DNA from: an uncultured Ulvibacter sp.
GTDB taxonomy: Bacteria > Bacteroidota > Bacteroidia > Flavobacteriales > Flavobacteriaceae
DNA: 64,000 bases
Assembly (NCBI GenBank): GCA_943789105.1
Contig: CALSSW010000001.1
Coordinates: forward strand, 124,001 to 188,000
Direction: 5' to 3'
The translations under genes and the position numbers were made by a program. Below are positions 54,536 through 63,367 of the stretch, in pieces (the stretch's first letter is position 1; every line of letters starts with the position of its first letter). Under the pieces are notes generated by a model that was given only the letters and a program-made list of their open reading frames with translations, did not search any database and had not been told where the DNA came from.

Positions 54536-55264
54536 ATGAATCTTACAGTAGATGTTGGAAACACCCTATACAAGTTTGCTATTTTTAATGGCAATACGCT
54601 TGTGGAAACACAAGGGTGTGAAAAACAACGGGTTTTACAACACATTAAAAAGCTTTTTGTAAGCTATCCTGAAATTACACACTGTATTGTATCTTCGGTG
54701 GTTAGTTTGCCTTCTGAGGCAATCACACTTCTTGAAGATTTCAGTAGTGTACATGTGCTATCCTATCTCAGTAAGCTTCCTTTTACAAGCACCTATAAAA
54801 CTCCAGAAACATTGGGTCCAGATAGAATTGCACTTGTTGCAGCTTCAGCCATGAAATTTCCAAAACAAGATGTGCTTGTAATAGATGGGGGTAGTGCCAT
54901 CACCTATGATTTTTTATCTGCAAATAACCAGTATCTTGGAGGCAGTATTGCTCCCGGGATTGCCATGCGTTACAAATCCTTACACAGCTTTACAGCAAAA
55001 TTACCTTTGCTGGAAAAAACAGCCGCCATTGCTATGATTGGCAATAGCACAGAAACAGCTATTCATTGTGGTGTTATACAAGGAATTACATTTGAAATTG
55101 ATGGTGTGATACACCAATATAAAAAACAATACCCTGATTTAACAATTATTTTAACAGGTGGAGACACTCATTTTTTGCGAGATAGATTAAAAAATGACAT
55201 CTTTGCCAACTCAAATTTTCTGTTAGAGGGCTTAAATTATATTTTAGAACTTAATAAAGATTGA
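54536..55264 (+). CDS. coaX: Type III pantothenate kinase
   Basis: A 242-residue ASKHA-fold kinase that phosphorylates pantothenate in the first step of CoA synthesis. Seen: LTVDVGNTLYKFAIF with the Asp-Gly-Asn-Thr phosphate loop, LGPDRIALVAAS, VLVIDGGSAITYDF, and GGSIAPGIAMRYKSLH. ATG 54536 is used because the open extension upstream contains the promoter core. The stop overlaps the start of the following outer-membrane protein gene (TGATG). Confidence 0.95.
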   Translation: MNLTVDVGNTLYKFAIFNGNTLVETQGCEKQRVLQHIKKLFVSYPEITHCIVSSVVSLPSEAITLLEDFSSVHVLSYLSKLPFTSTYKTPETLGPDRIALVAASAMKFPKQDVLVIDGGSAITYDFLSANNQYLGGSIAPGIAMRYKSLHSFTAKLPLLEKTAAIAMIGNSTETAIHCGVIQGITFEIDGVIHQYKKQYPDLTIILTGGDTHFLRDRLKNDIFANSNFLLEGLNYILELNKD

Positions 55265-56505
55265 TGCTGATGCGAATAATTATTGGAGTTTTCTTACTCA
55301 TTTCTACTGTTACGATGGCTCAAAACGGGACTTCATCTCCCTATTCGTTTTATGGCATAGGTTCCCTTAATTTTAAAGGAACCGTTGAGAACAGAACAAT
55401 GGGAGGTATTAGCGTATACTCAGATAGTATTCATTTAGGGGTTCAAAACCCTGCCTCAATTGCAGATCTTGAGTTAATTAATTACGCAGTTGGTATTAGC
55501 CACAAAGAAAATACTCAAAAAACAATTTCGCAAAATCAACAACAATCTACTACTTCTTTTGATTATTTTGCTGTTGCAATTCCAATGGGCAAACTAGTTT
55601 CTAGTTTTGGATTATTACCCTACTCATCTGTTGGCTATGACACACAAAATGTTGATGGTGATGTAACAACAAGATATACCGGTCAGGGAGGTCTTAACAA
55701 AGCTTTTTTGACATTTGCCTACAGAGTATCACCAAATTTTAGTTTTGGTATAGACACTAATTATAACTTCGGAAATATAGAGAACACAGCATTTAGCCAG
55801 CAGGAGGATATTGAGTTAGGTGCTAGAGAGCAAAACAGATCAGACCTGCTTGGATTTAGTTTTAATTTTGGTGCTCGTTACAAAGCTAAAATCTCTAGAA
55901 ATTTACAGATACAAACAGCAGTTGCCTATACTCCTGAGACTAACTTTAAGGCTGAGAACTCACGTCAGAGAGCCACTGTTTTTGTGCTTCCATCTGGATC
56001 ACAAGTGGTGCGTGAAGAAATTGAAGTTGCTGTAGCAGATACAGACTTTACATTTCCCTCTCAACTAAGTATAGGAGCAGGTATCGGAAAACCAAAAAAT
56101 TGGTTTATTGGTCTTGAGTATGTAAATCAAAAAATTAGTAACTTGACCAATCGTACCTTTGAATTGGAGAACATTACCTATACAGATGCTACAAAATATA
56201 AACTAGGAGGATTTTATATTCCAAAGTACAACTCACTCACAAGTTACTACAAACGAATTGTTTACAGAGCTGGAATACGTTTTGAAGAAACAGGAATAAA
56301 CCTAAACGGACAAGACATTAATGAGTTTGGCATATCTTTTGGAGTTGGAATACCTGTTGGAAGATTATTCTCTAATGTAAATATTGGTTTTGAGATTGGA
56401 AAAAGAGGAACTACAGACTTTGGCTTAATACAAGAAAACTTTTTTAACACATTTATTAGTCTATCGTTTAACGATAGGTGGTTTGATAAAAGATATTTAG
56501 ATTAA
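55264..56505 (+). CDS. Predicted outer-membrane beta-barrel protein
   Basis: A 413-residue protein with a cleaved-type signal (through STVTMAQ) and a pattern of alternating hydrophobic strands ending in an aromatic C-terminus (SLSFNDRWFDKRYLD). The start of the mature part (NGTSSPYSFYGIGSLNFKGTVENRTMGG) and the INPASIADLE-like VQNPASIADLE motif resemble FadL/OmpP1-like proteins of Bacteroidota. Whether it transports fatty acids is not shown. It starts on the coaX stop and is followed by a TPR gene after three bases, a conserved flavobacterial order in my recollection. ATG 55270 is an alternative start. Confidence 0.8.
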   Translation: MLMRIIIGVFLLISTVTMAQNGTSSPYSFYGIGSLNFKGTVENRTMGGISVYSDSIHLGVQNPASIADLELINYAVGISHKENTQKTISQNQQQSTTSFDYFAVAIPMGKLVSSFGLLPYSSVGYDTQNVDGDVTTRYTGQGGLNKAFLTFAYRVSPNFSFGIDTNYNFGNIENTAFSQQEDIELGAREQNRSDLLGFSFNFGARYKAKISRNLQIQTAVAYTPETNFKAENSRQRATVFVLPSGSQVVREEIEVAVADTDFTFPSQLSIGAGIGKPKNWFIGLEYVNQKISNLTNRTFELENITYTDATKYKLGGFYIPKYNSLTSYYKRIVYRAGIRFEETGINLNGQDINEFGISFGVGIPVGRLFSNVNIGFEIGKRGTTDFGLIQENFFNTFISLSFNDRWFDKRYLD

Positions 56506-56508
56506 CAC

Positions 56509-57891
56509 ATGAAGATTATTACAATGAAAATGAAAACCTTTTTAACTGGAATGACACTTGCCCTTGCCCTTATAACAACTTCGGGTAAAGCTCAAGACGC
56601 TCAAGAGTGTATAGCGATGGTGTCACTATTTACAGAGCCAGCAAAAGCAAAAAATTATCAAGAAGCTTACAAGCATTATGACAATGTTATTACAAAATGC
56701 CCTCAAACTACTATGGCGGTATATCAATATGCGGCCAAGATGTTTGGAGACTTTATCACCAATGGAGATACCGCTAAAATTTCTGATTTAGAAAAATCCT
56801 ACCAATTAAGGATGCAGTACTATCCATCAAAAACAAAACAAGGGGCTGTATTAAGTAAATTGGCTCAAGTTCGTTTTGATAATGGTATTGGCTCAAAGAA
56901 AGAACAATTCTCTTATTTTGATGCGGCATTTAAAAAAGATGAAACAAATTTTAAAAGCCCAAAAGCTTTATATACGTATTTCTCTTTAGCAAAAGATCTT
57001 TATATAGATGGCGAGAAAGACTTGCAAGAAGTTTTTAACCTCTACGATGTGGTGAAAAATAAAATGGAGGTAGAAGAAGGTAAGCTGGCAAAACTACTCA
57101 CAGCTCTTATTGACAAAGAAGATGCCGGTCAAGGGTTGTCTAGCAAAGAAAAAAAGAGATTGAGCGCCTATGAGAAAAACCTGCGTATTTTTGGAAAAGT
57201 AAAAGGTAGTGTAGACACAAAGCTAGGAAACGTTGCAGATTGTCCTAACCTTGTTATTTTATATAACAAAGATTTTGAGGCCATGAAAGATGATATTTCT
57301 TGGATTAGAAATGCGGCAGGACGTTTGTCTGGCAAAGACTGTACAGAAGATCCACTTTTTATTAAATTAGTTGAGCAGCTTGATAGACTAGAACCAAGTG
57401 CAGATACAAAAATGTACTTAGGGCAACTTGAGGCGCAGAGTGGTAACGCTTCAAAAGCATTGGTTTATTATGAGCAGTCTGCAACTATGCAAACAGACCC
57501 TAACAAGCAGGCTAGAATTTATTATAAAATCGCAGAAGAAAAACGCAAAACAGGAAGATATAACTCGGCAAGAACATACTACAATAAAGTATTAAATGTA
57601 AAGCCAAATGATGGTAGATCTTACCTTAAAATTGCTGCTATGATTGCAAAAAGTTCTAGTGATTGCGGAGGTACACCCTTTGAAAAAAGAGCTGTAAATT
57701 GGAAAGCTGCAGAGTATGCAGAAAAAGCAGCAAGAGTAGATCCTTCTATTGCATCAAACGCAAGGGCTGCAGCAAATAGTTACAGAGCTCGTGCTCCGCA
57801 AAAAACAGATATTTTCTCTGCCGGCATGGCCGGAAAACTCATTACCCTTAACTGTTGGGTTGGCGGTAGTGTAAGGGTACCAAATTTATAA
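56509..57891 (+). CDS. Exported TPR-containing protein
   Basis: A 460-residue periplasmic protein with a signal sequence (TLALALITTSGKAQ). TPR-like repeats occur near residues 35-75 (AKNYQEAYKHYDNVITKCPQ) and 300-390 (LGQLEAQSGNASKALVYYEQ, IYYKIAEEKRKTGRYNSARTYYNKVL, GRSYLKIAAMIAKSS); the end is rich in Ala/Arg. It is placed between an outer-membrane protein and LptC, so a scaffold role in envelope assembly is plausible. The start could also be ATG 56524 or 56530. No enzymatic motif is seen. Confidence 0.85.
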   Translation: MKIITMKMKTFLTGMTLALALITTSGKAQDAQECIAMVSLFTEPAKAKNYQEAYKHYDNVITKCPQTTMAVYQYAAKMFGDFITNGDTAKISDLEKSYQLRMQYYPSKTKQGAVLSKLAQVRFDNGIGSKKEQFSYFDAAFKKDETNFKSPKALYTYFSLAKDLYIDGEKDLQEVFNLYDVVKNKMEVEEGKLAKLLTALIDKEDAGQGLSSKEKKRLSAYEKNLRIFGKVKGSVDTKLGNVADCPNLVILYNKDFEAMKDDISWIRNAAGRLSGKDCTEDPLFIKLVEQLDRLEPSADTKMYLGQLEAQSGNASKALVYYEQSATMQTDPNKQARIYYKIAEEKRKTGRYNSARTYYNKVLNVKPNDGRSYLKIAAMIAKSSSDCGGTPFEKRAVNWKAAEYAEKAARVDPSIASNARAAANSYRARAPQKTDIFSAGMAGKLITLNCWVGGSVRVPNL

Positions 57892-57892
57892 T

Positions 57893-58468
57893 ATGACTAT
57901 TAAATCATACAGCATACAAAGCGTGATGTCCCTTCTTGTGGTCATTACGCTTTTTGCCTGTGATGCAAATTATAAAGACAAACAAAAATTAACTTTAAAA
58001 GATGATCAGCCCCTGGCCATTGGCAAGCAAATCAACCTAAAATATACAGATAGCGGCAAGGTGGTTTCTAATTTAATATCAAAGAGTTTGCTAGACTATT
58101 CTAACTATGACTTTCCCTACCAAGAGTTTCCCCAAGGAGTTGAGGTTCATTTTTGGGAAGATGGCAAGAAAAGTACTGTTACCTCAGATTATGCGATTCG
58201 CTACGGTGGTACAGGTATGATAGATTTGCGAGAAAATGTAGTGTTAATTACAAGTGATAGTTTAATCTTAAAGGCAGATCAATTGTATTGGTATCAAACA
58301 AAACAATGGGTATTTACAGACCAGCCCTATCAAATAAAATTTAAAGACGGCTCTTATAATGATGGCTCTCGCTTTGATTCTAGCCAGGATTTCACGGAGT
58401 TTATATCAAGAAAAAACACAGGGGTACAACTTATAGAACCACAAGAAACTCAAGAAGATGCAAAATAA
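57893..58468 (+). CDS. lptC: LPS export protein LptC
   Basis: A 191-residue periplasmic component of the LPS transport bridge. It has an N-terminal membrane anchor with a Cys near its end (VVITLFACDANY), so it may be a lipoprotein. The jellyroll strands are recognisable: GVEVHFWEDGKKSTVTSDYAIRYGGTGMIDLRENVVL, SLILKADQLYWYQTKQWVFTDQ. LptC links LptBFG to LptA. It starts one base after the TPR gene and overlaps the next small gene by eleven bases. Confidence 0.9.
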   Translation: MTIKSYSIQSVMSLLVVITLFACDANYKDKQKLTLKDDQPLAIGKQINLKYTDSGKVVSNLISKSLLDYSNYDFPYQEFPQGVEVHFWEDGKKSTVTSDYAIRYGGTGMIDLRENVVLITSDSLILKADQLYWYQTKQWVFTDQPYQIKFKDGSYNDGSRFDSSQDFTEFISRKNTGVQLIEPQETQEDAK

Positions 58469-58667
58469 AATCTACAGACTTTTCGAATACGCATATATTG
58501 TTATGGCTGCTTTTTCGCTATACCTAGTTACAACACATTGGGCAGATAATAGAGGGCGCGCCTATATGTTTATCTTTTTTGCTATTTTGGCTGTGTTTAT
58601 GTTTTTCTTCAAAAGAAAGTTTAGAAAAATGACCCAGCAGCGAAATAAAGATTTAAATAAAAAATAA
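58458..58667 (+). CDS. Small two-helix membrane protein
   Basis: A 69-residue protein with two hydrophobic helices (residues 9-26 and 33-50) and a very basic C-terminus (KRKFRKMTQQRNKDLNKK). It overlaps the lptC stop and is therefore translationally coupled to it. No named family is recognised. Its genomic position next to lptC suggests an envelope role, but nothing more can be said. Confidence 0.75.
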   Translation: MQNKIYRLFEYAYIVMAAFSLYLVTTHWADNRGRAYMFIFFAILAVFMFFFKRKFRKMTQQRNKDLNKK

Positions 58668-58710
58668 CAAGGCTATTTTCTAAGTATTTCAACCCTTGTT
58701 GATCATTTAC

Positions 58711-58718
58711 TATATTTG
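58711..58718 (+). promoter_or_regulatory. TAnnTTTG promoter core, CNNM/CBS gene
   Basis: TATATTTG lies 29 bases before the TTG start at 58748. Confidence 0.55.
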
Positions 58719-58747
58719 TAGCCCACCTAATCATTTATAACATCCTG

Positions 58748-60004
58748 TTGGAATATCAAATTATTATTATTTTATTGGCACTTATATGCTCCGCTTTTTT
58801 TTCTGGAATGGAGCTTGCTTACGTTTCCTCCAACAAGATTTACATTGAGATTGAAAAAAAACAACAGAGTTTTTTAGCAGGGATTCTCAAAAAAATCACC
58901 GAAAGACCCTCCAAGTTTATAGCCACCATGCTTATTGGTAATAATATTGCTTTGGTGGTATATGGATTTTTTATGGGAGATATATTGATGCAATATTTAC
59001 CCATACAAGGGCCCTCTGGTCTTTTGGTGCAGACCATTGTCTCTACCTTATTGATTTTGCTCACAGCAGAGTTTTTGCCCAAAGTATTTTTTCAGATATA
59101 TGCCAATGATCTAGTGAAGTTTTTCGCTGTCCCGGCGTACTTTTTCTACATTGTCTTTTCCTTGGTGTCTGAATTTATTTTATGGATTTCAGACCTGGTT
59201 TTAAAATACATCTTTAAAACAGATGGAGATAAGGTAAGGCTTAGTTTTAGTAAAATTGAGCTAGGAAATTACATTAGCGAACAAATGCAGGCTATTGAGA
59301 CAGAAGATGAGGTGGATTCTGAAATTCAAATATTCCAAAACGCGTTAGATTTCTCAGAGATAAAATCTCGCGAGGTCATGATACCCAGGACCGAAATAAT
59401 TGCCGTTGATATTAGCACTTTAATTGATGAGCTGAGCCTGCAGTTTACTGAAACAGGACTTTCCAAAATAATAGTTTATAAAGACAATATTGATGATGTC
59501 GTTGGCTATGTTCATTCTTTTGATTTGTTTAAAAAACCAGAGACGCTCCAGGGTGTGATTATGCCTGTAGTGTTTGTTCCAGAAACCATGTTGGCTAAAG
59601 ATGTGCTCAATATTTTAAGTAAAAAACACAAGAGCATTGCCGTTGTTGTGGACGAATATGGAGGCACCAGTGGGGTTATCACGGTAGAGGATATTATTGA
59701 GGAACTCTTCGGAGAAATAGAAGATGAGCATGATAATACAGAACTTATAGAAGAGGTTATTGAAGAAAACTACTATCGTTTTTCGGCGCGCTTAGAGGTC
59801 GATTATTTAAATGAAAACTACAAACTTTCTCTGCCAGATGATGAGCATTATGAAACCCTTGGAGGCATGATTGTTAATTTCACACAAGGCATACCACAAG
59901 CTGGAGAAACCCTTGTAATAGGAAATTACCAGATAGAAATCATAGAAGTTTCTAACACCAAAATTGACCTTGTTTGCGTTAAAATGTGCAATCCAGATAC
60001 CTAA
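58748..60004 (+). CDS. CNNM-domain/CBS protein of the hemolysin C/CorC family
   Basis: A 418-residue protein: DUF21/CNNM membrane domain with four helices (residues 1-150; SAFFSGMELAYVSSNK, IGNNIALVVYGFFMGD), a CBS pair (about 200-325, with REVMIPRTEI and VDEYGGTSGVITVEDIIEELFGE), and a C-terminal CorC_HlyC domain (RLEVDYLNENYKLSLPDDEHYETLGGMI). Family members are linked to Mg2+ or other cation handling; flavobacterial GldE has the same layout. The start is TTG 58748, as no ATG lies before the first conserved helix. It is followed by the PpiD gene after 179 bases. Confidence 0.93.
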   Translation: MEYQIIIILLALICSAFFSGMELAYVSSNKIYIEIEKKQQSFLAGILKKITERPSKFIATMLIGNNIALVVYGFFMGDILMQYLPIQGPSGLLVQTIVSTLLILLTAEFLPKVFFQIYANDLVKFFAVPAYFFYIVFSLVSEFILWISDLVLKYIFKTDGDKVRLSFSKIELGNYISEQMQAIETEDEVDSEIQIFQNALDFSEIKSREVMIPRTEIIAVDISTLIDELSLQFTETGLSKIIVYKDNIDDVVGYVHSFDLFKKPETLQGVIMPVVFVPETMLAKDVLNILSKKHKSIAVVVDEYGGTSGVITVEDIIEELFGEIEDEHDNTELIEEVIEENYYRFSARLEVDYLNENYKLSLPDDEHYETLGGMIVNFTQGIPQAGETLVIGNYQIEIIEVSNTKIDLVCVKMCNPDT

Positions 60005-60143
60005 GCAATTTTGCAGTGGGTTAATCAAAATTTATAGCTAGTTGTTTCTCTTTAGAATTTCATGTGGCTTTTAGCTGTAACTTTTCACCAAAACTATTTT
60101 ATTAATGCAGGGAAAATGGTATTTTCGCCCACTAAATTAATGT

Positions 60144-60165
60144 GAACACTATAGGTAGAGTGTTC
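60144..60165. promoter_or_regulatory. Perfect 7-base inverted repeat before the PpiD gene
   Basis: GAACACT-8 bases-AGTGTTC, 18 bases upstream of the ATG at 60184. No T run, so not a terminator. It could be a regulator site or a leader hairpin. Confidence 0.35.
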
Positions 60166-60183
60166 TTAAATTAAAAATGACAG

Positions 60184-62307
60184 ATGGCAATATTAAACAG
60201 CATTAGAAAAAGAGGAGTTTTCCTTATTATCATTATAGCATTAGCATTATTTTCATTCATCCTGGCAGATGTAATTCGTAACGGTGGATTTTCTTCAGAA
60301 AAATCATTGACTACAGTAGCTACCATAAACGGAGAAACACTTACCCGTGACATCTTTATGAAGCAAGTAGAGTTGACCCAACGTAACTTGGGAGAAAATG
60401 GAACTACTGCTCAGGCAATGAATATGGTTTGGGATCGTGAACTTCGCAATGTCTTACAACAACAGCAATACGATGCTTTGGGTCTTACGGCTCAAAAACA
60501 GCAACTAGAAGAGTCACTGCGTATGGGGCTAGCCTCAAATCCAACCTTTCAAGACGCCGATGGTGTTTTTAGCGCTTTAAAAGTGCAGGAATATATTGCA
60601 AATGTTAAGGCAACCAACCCAACGGCATACCAGCAGTGGTTAGATTATGAAAATAATTTAAAGAGCGGCGCTTTGCAAACTACCTATTACAACATGATTA
60701 AAGCAGGTATGAGAAGCACTCTTAGTGAAGGTGAACAAGAGTATCGTTACCAGAATGATAAAATCAATATGCAGTATGTATATGTACCTTTCACCTCTAT
60801 CCCAGATACAGATGTAAGTGTTACAGATTCAGAAATTGAAGCATACATTAAAAAAAATGCTGCAGATTATGAGCAAACTCCTCAGGTTGATGTCCAGTTT
60901 GTGTCTTTTTCTGAAGCACCTTCAGATGAAGATATTGCAGACGCAGAAACAGCTATCACAAGTCTTTTAAAAGACCGTGAGGTTTACAACTCCAATATAA
61001 AAGCTACAGAGATTTTAAAAGGCCTAGAAAATACCCAGGATTACCAAAACTTTATAAATGACAATAGTGATGTTCCTTTCCAGGACAGGTATTTTTTTAA
61101 AAGTGATATTCCTGAGGCTATCGCAGAAGATCTTTTTGCAACCCCTTTAAATGGTATTTACGGTCCTTACAAACTGGGAAATAATAATAATATTTCAAAA
61201 GTGATTGGTATTACACAAATGCCAGACTCTGTGCAGTCAAGGCATATCTTGATAAGATACCAAGGTTCTTTTAGAGCCTCTGATGCTATCACGCGTAGCA
61301 AAGAAGATGCAAAGTCTATGGCAGACAGTATTACAAGAGTTTTAAAAAGAAATAAAAATAAATTTGAAGCCCTAGCCAAAACATTGTCTGACGATAAATC
61401 AAACAGTGATACAGGAGGTGATTTAGGGTATGTAGGTCCAGGAAAAATGACCAAAGAATTTAATGACTTTATTTTTGACAACAAAACAGGTGTTCTTGGT
61501 GTTGTTGAAACAGAGTTTGGCTTTCATGTTGTTGAGGTTCAAGAACAAAAGAACAAACAAAAAGCGATGAAGTTTGCAACACTTTCTAAAGAAATAGAAG
61601 CCTCAGAAAAAACACTTAATGAAGTGTTTGCAAATGCTTCTAGATTTGAGCTAGCTGCTCAAAAAGGTGATTTCTCTCAGATTGCAAAGGAGCAAGAACT
61701 TGCATTAAAGCCAGTAAATAAAATTGGAGCCTTAGACGCTACCATTCCAGGAGTTGGAAACAATCGTAGTATTGTAAACTGGGCCTTTGAAGAGGATGTA
61801 TCTGTAGGCGATGTAAAACGTTTTAGTATACTAGATGGCTATGTTGTTGTGCAACTTACTAGAAAGAGTCCAAAAGGGCTTATGAGTATTGCTGAGGCAT
61901 CTTCTTTGGTAATGCCAAAACTTAGAAACGCTTACAAAGCCAAACAAATCATGGCTACCATTTCTGGTGATGATTTAAATGCTATTGCCTCAAGTCAAGG
62001 CATTACAGTGCAAAATGCTACTGCCATTACCATGGCTGCACCAACCATACCAGGAGCTGGCGCAGAACCTGAAGTAGTAGGAGCTGCATTTGCAAAAGCT
62101 GCTGGAGAAACTACTAGTTTAATAGCTGGAGAAAAAGGGGTGTTTAAAGTACGTGTAACGGCGGTCAATAATGCGCCGGTTTTAGAAAATTATGCGTCCT
62201 ATGCAAACCAATTAAATAGCGCAGCCACACCGGCTGTAAATACAAAGGTCTACCAAGCACTTAAAAATGCTGCAGAGATTGAAGACAATAGAGCTAATTT
62301 CTTCTAA
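60184..62307 (+). CDS. PpiD-like peptidyl-prolyl isomerase/periplasmic chaperone
   Basis: A 707-residue protein with one N-terminal inner-membrane anchor (RKRGVFLIIIIALALFSFILADVIR), a SurA_N-like chaperone region (about residues 40-250, EGEQEYRYQNDKINMQYVYVPF), and a parvulin-type PPIase domain (about residues 345-455: SRHILIRYQG, GGDLGYVGPGKM, FGFHVVEVQEQ). It probably folds outer-membrane proteins leaving the translocon. A T-rich hairpin follows the gene. The arrangement is a PpiD rather than a SurA layout because of the single N-terminal anchor. Confidence 0.93.
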   Translation: MAILNSIRKRGVFLIIIIALALFSFILADVIRNGGFSSEKSLTTVATINGETLTRDIFMKQVELTQRNLGENGTTAQAMNMVWDRELRNVLQQQQYDALGLTAQKQQLEESLRMGLASNPTFQDADGVFSALKVQEYIANVKATNPTAYQQWLDYENNLKSGALQTTYYNMIKAGMRSTLSEGEQEYRYQNDKINMQYVYVPFTSIPDTDVSVTDSEIEAYIKKNAADYEQTPQVDVQFVSFSEAPSDEDIADAETAITSLLKDREVYNSNIKATEILKGLENTQDYQNFINDNSDVPFQDRYFFKSDIPEAIAEDLFATPLNGIYGPYKLGNNNNISKVIGITQMPDSVQSRHILIRYQGSFRASDAITRSKEDAKSMADSITRVLKRNKNKFEALAKTLSDDKSNSDTGGDLGYVGPGKMTKEFNDFIFDNKTGVLGVVETEFGFHVVEVQEQKNKQKAMKFATLSKEIEASEKTLNEVFANASRFELAAQKGDFSQIAKEQELALKPVNKIGALDATIPGVGNNRSIVNWAFEEDVSVGDVKRFSILDGYVVVQLTRKSPKGLMSIAEASSLVMPKLRNAYKAKQIMATISGDDLNAIASSQGITVQNATAITMAAPTIPGAGAEPEVVGAAFAKAAGETTSLIAGEKGVFKVRVTAVNNAPVLENYASYANQLNSAATPAVNTKVYQALKNAAEIEDNRANFF

Positions 62308-62333
62308 TAGCGCTTAAAAGATTATTTTAATGT

Positions 62334-62371
62334 AATCCGCTTACTTTTTTAAAGTAGGCGGATTTTTTTTG
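62334..62371. terminator. Bidirectional terminator within the blh 3' end
   Basis: AATCCGC-T-TACTTT pairs with AAAGTA-G-GCGGATT around a T-rich loop, followed by eight T on the right. It ends the PpiD transcript but its right arm encodes the last codons (PPTLKK) of the convergent blh gene. Confidence 0.8.
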
Positions 62372-63240
62372 AACATTTTTGTAATCACAAAAGAATGTGC
62401 AAAGGTAATTGCTCCTAAAAAAGAAAAAATAATAGGCAGAAAAATTTGCTTGTCGTCTTTGAAGAAATACAATAAACTGCCAATGGCTAAAATAGAGATG
62501 AGCCATACTAGAAATGATTTTTGAATGTACTTTAAAAACGATTTCCAGGAAATTTCTTTATATAGGTAATCTAACTGCTCAATAATTGATGGGATGCTAT
62601 GCCAAAGAATAAAGTAAATAGCAAAGCTCCATATAAGGTTTGAGCTACTAAAGACAATAAAGAAAACTAGTAGCAAAAAAAGCTCATAGGCTATTGTTTT
62701 GAGACCAAAGGTATGGTCTAGGTAGTATTTAATGCCTACCAAAATAAAGACAATAAAGGACCCAAGCAGGCAGTAGTAATATATACTACTATCAATGGTA
62801 TTGCCAATGATGTCTTTTATAATGTTTGAAACCTCTGCTAAATTTAAGGCAAGTATTAAAAATAATACGACCAAACCATAGCTCATGTATAATATAGCAC
62901 TTGTAAGAGAACTTTCCTTTATACTTTTATGAAAGTGTTGCTCTCCAAAATGATACCCACTAAATAAAATGAAAAATAACATAGCAATTTTGGGTGCCAC
63001 GTAAAATACAAGCGCTGCCACTAAAACCACTAAGATATATCCAGACAAAAATAGACCTAACCTTTTTAGGGTAGTCACTTGTTTTATTTTACTTACAATA
63101 GAGAGGTCATTAGATCCATGAAGGATCCCTAATGTGAAAATAAAAAACAAACCGATGATGTATTGTGCGTTTTCTGGGATTTGGCTAGTAAGCCAGAGGC
63201 AGAAAAAGGTTGTGGTAATCAAGATATTACTAATATTCAT
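62341..63240 (-). CDS. blh: Brp/Blh-family beta-carotene 15,15'-dioxygenase
   Basis: A 299-residue membrane enzyme with about eight or nine helices that cleaves beta-carotene into two retinals. The conserved His-containing motifs are visible: LGILHGSNDLSIV (about residues 37-49), SGYHFGEQHFHK (about 94-105), and ILWHSIPSIIEQLDYLY (about 211-227), which bind the catalytic iron. It lies head-to-head with the proteorhodopsin gene, 127 bases apart, so retinal made here can fill the rhodopsin. I see no promoter match for this strand. Confidence 0.92.
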   Translation of the reverse strand: MNISNILITTTFFCLWLTSQIPENAQYIIGLFFIFTLGILHGSNDLSIVSKIKQVTTLKRLGLFLSGYILVVLVAALVFYVAPKIAMLFFILFSGYHFGEQHFHKSIKESSLTSAILYMSYGLVVLFLILALNLAEVSNIIKDIIGNTIDSSIYYYCLLGSFIVFILVGIKYYLDHTFGLKTIAYELFLLLVFFIVFSSSNLIWSFAIYFILWHSIPSIIEQLDYLYKEISWKSFLKYIQKSFLVWLISILAIGSLLYFFKDDKQIFLPIIFSFLGAITFAHSFVITKMFKKNPPTLKK

Positions 63241-63367
63241 GGGCTAAATTTATCGAATTAATAATATTATTTATTCACTTTTGTCAAATTACTTTAAAAA
63301 GTGTTTGGTTGTTGTGTTTTTTTTTGTTTTATTTATACCTATTAACAATAAACAAAATTAATAAAAC

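Noticed and set aside
63290-63345. A strong promoter for proteorhodopsin in the T-rich gap
   Set aside because: No TAnnTTTG match with a usable spacing; TTTG copies are explained by the T/G-rich composition.
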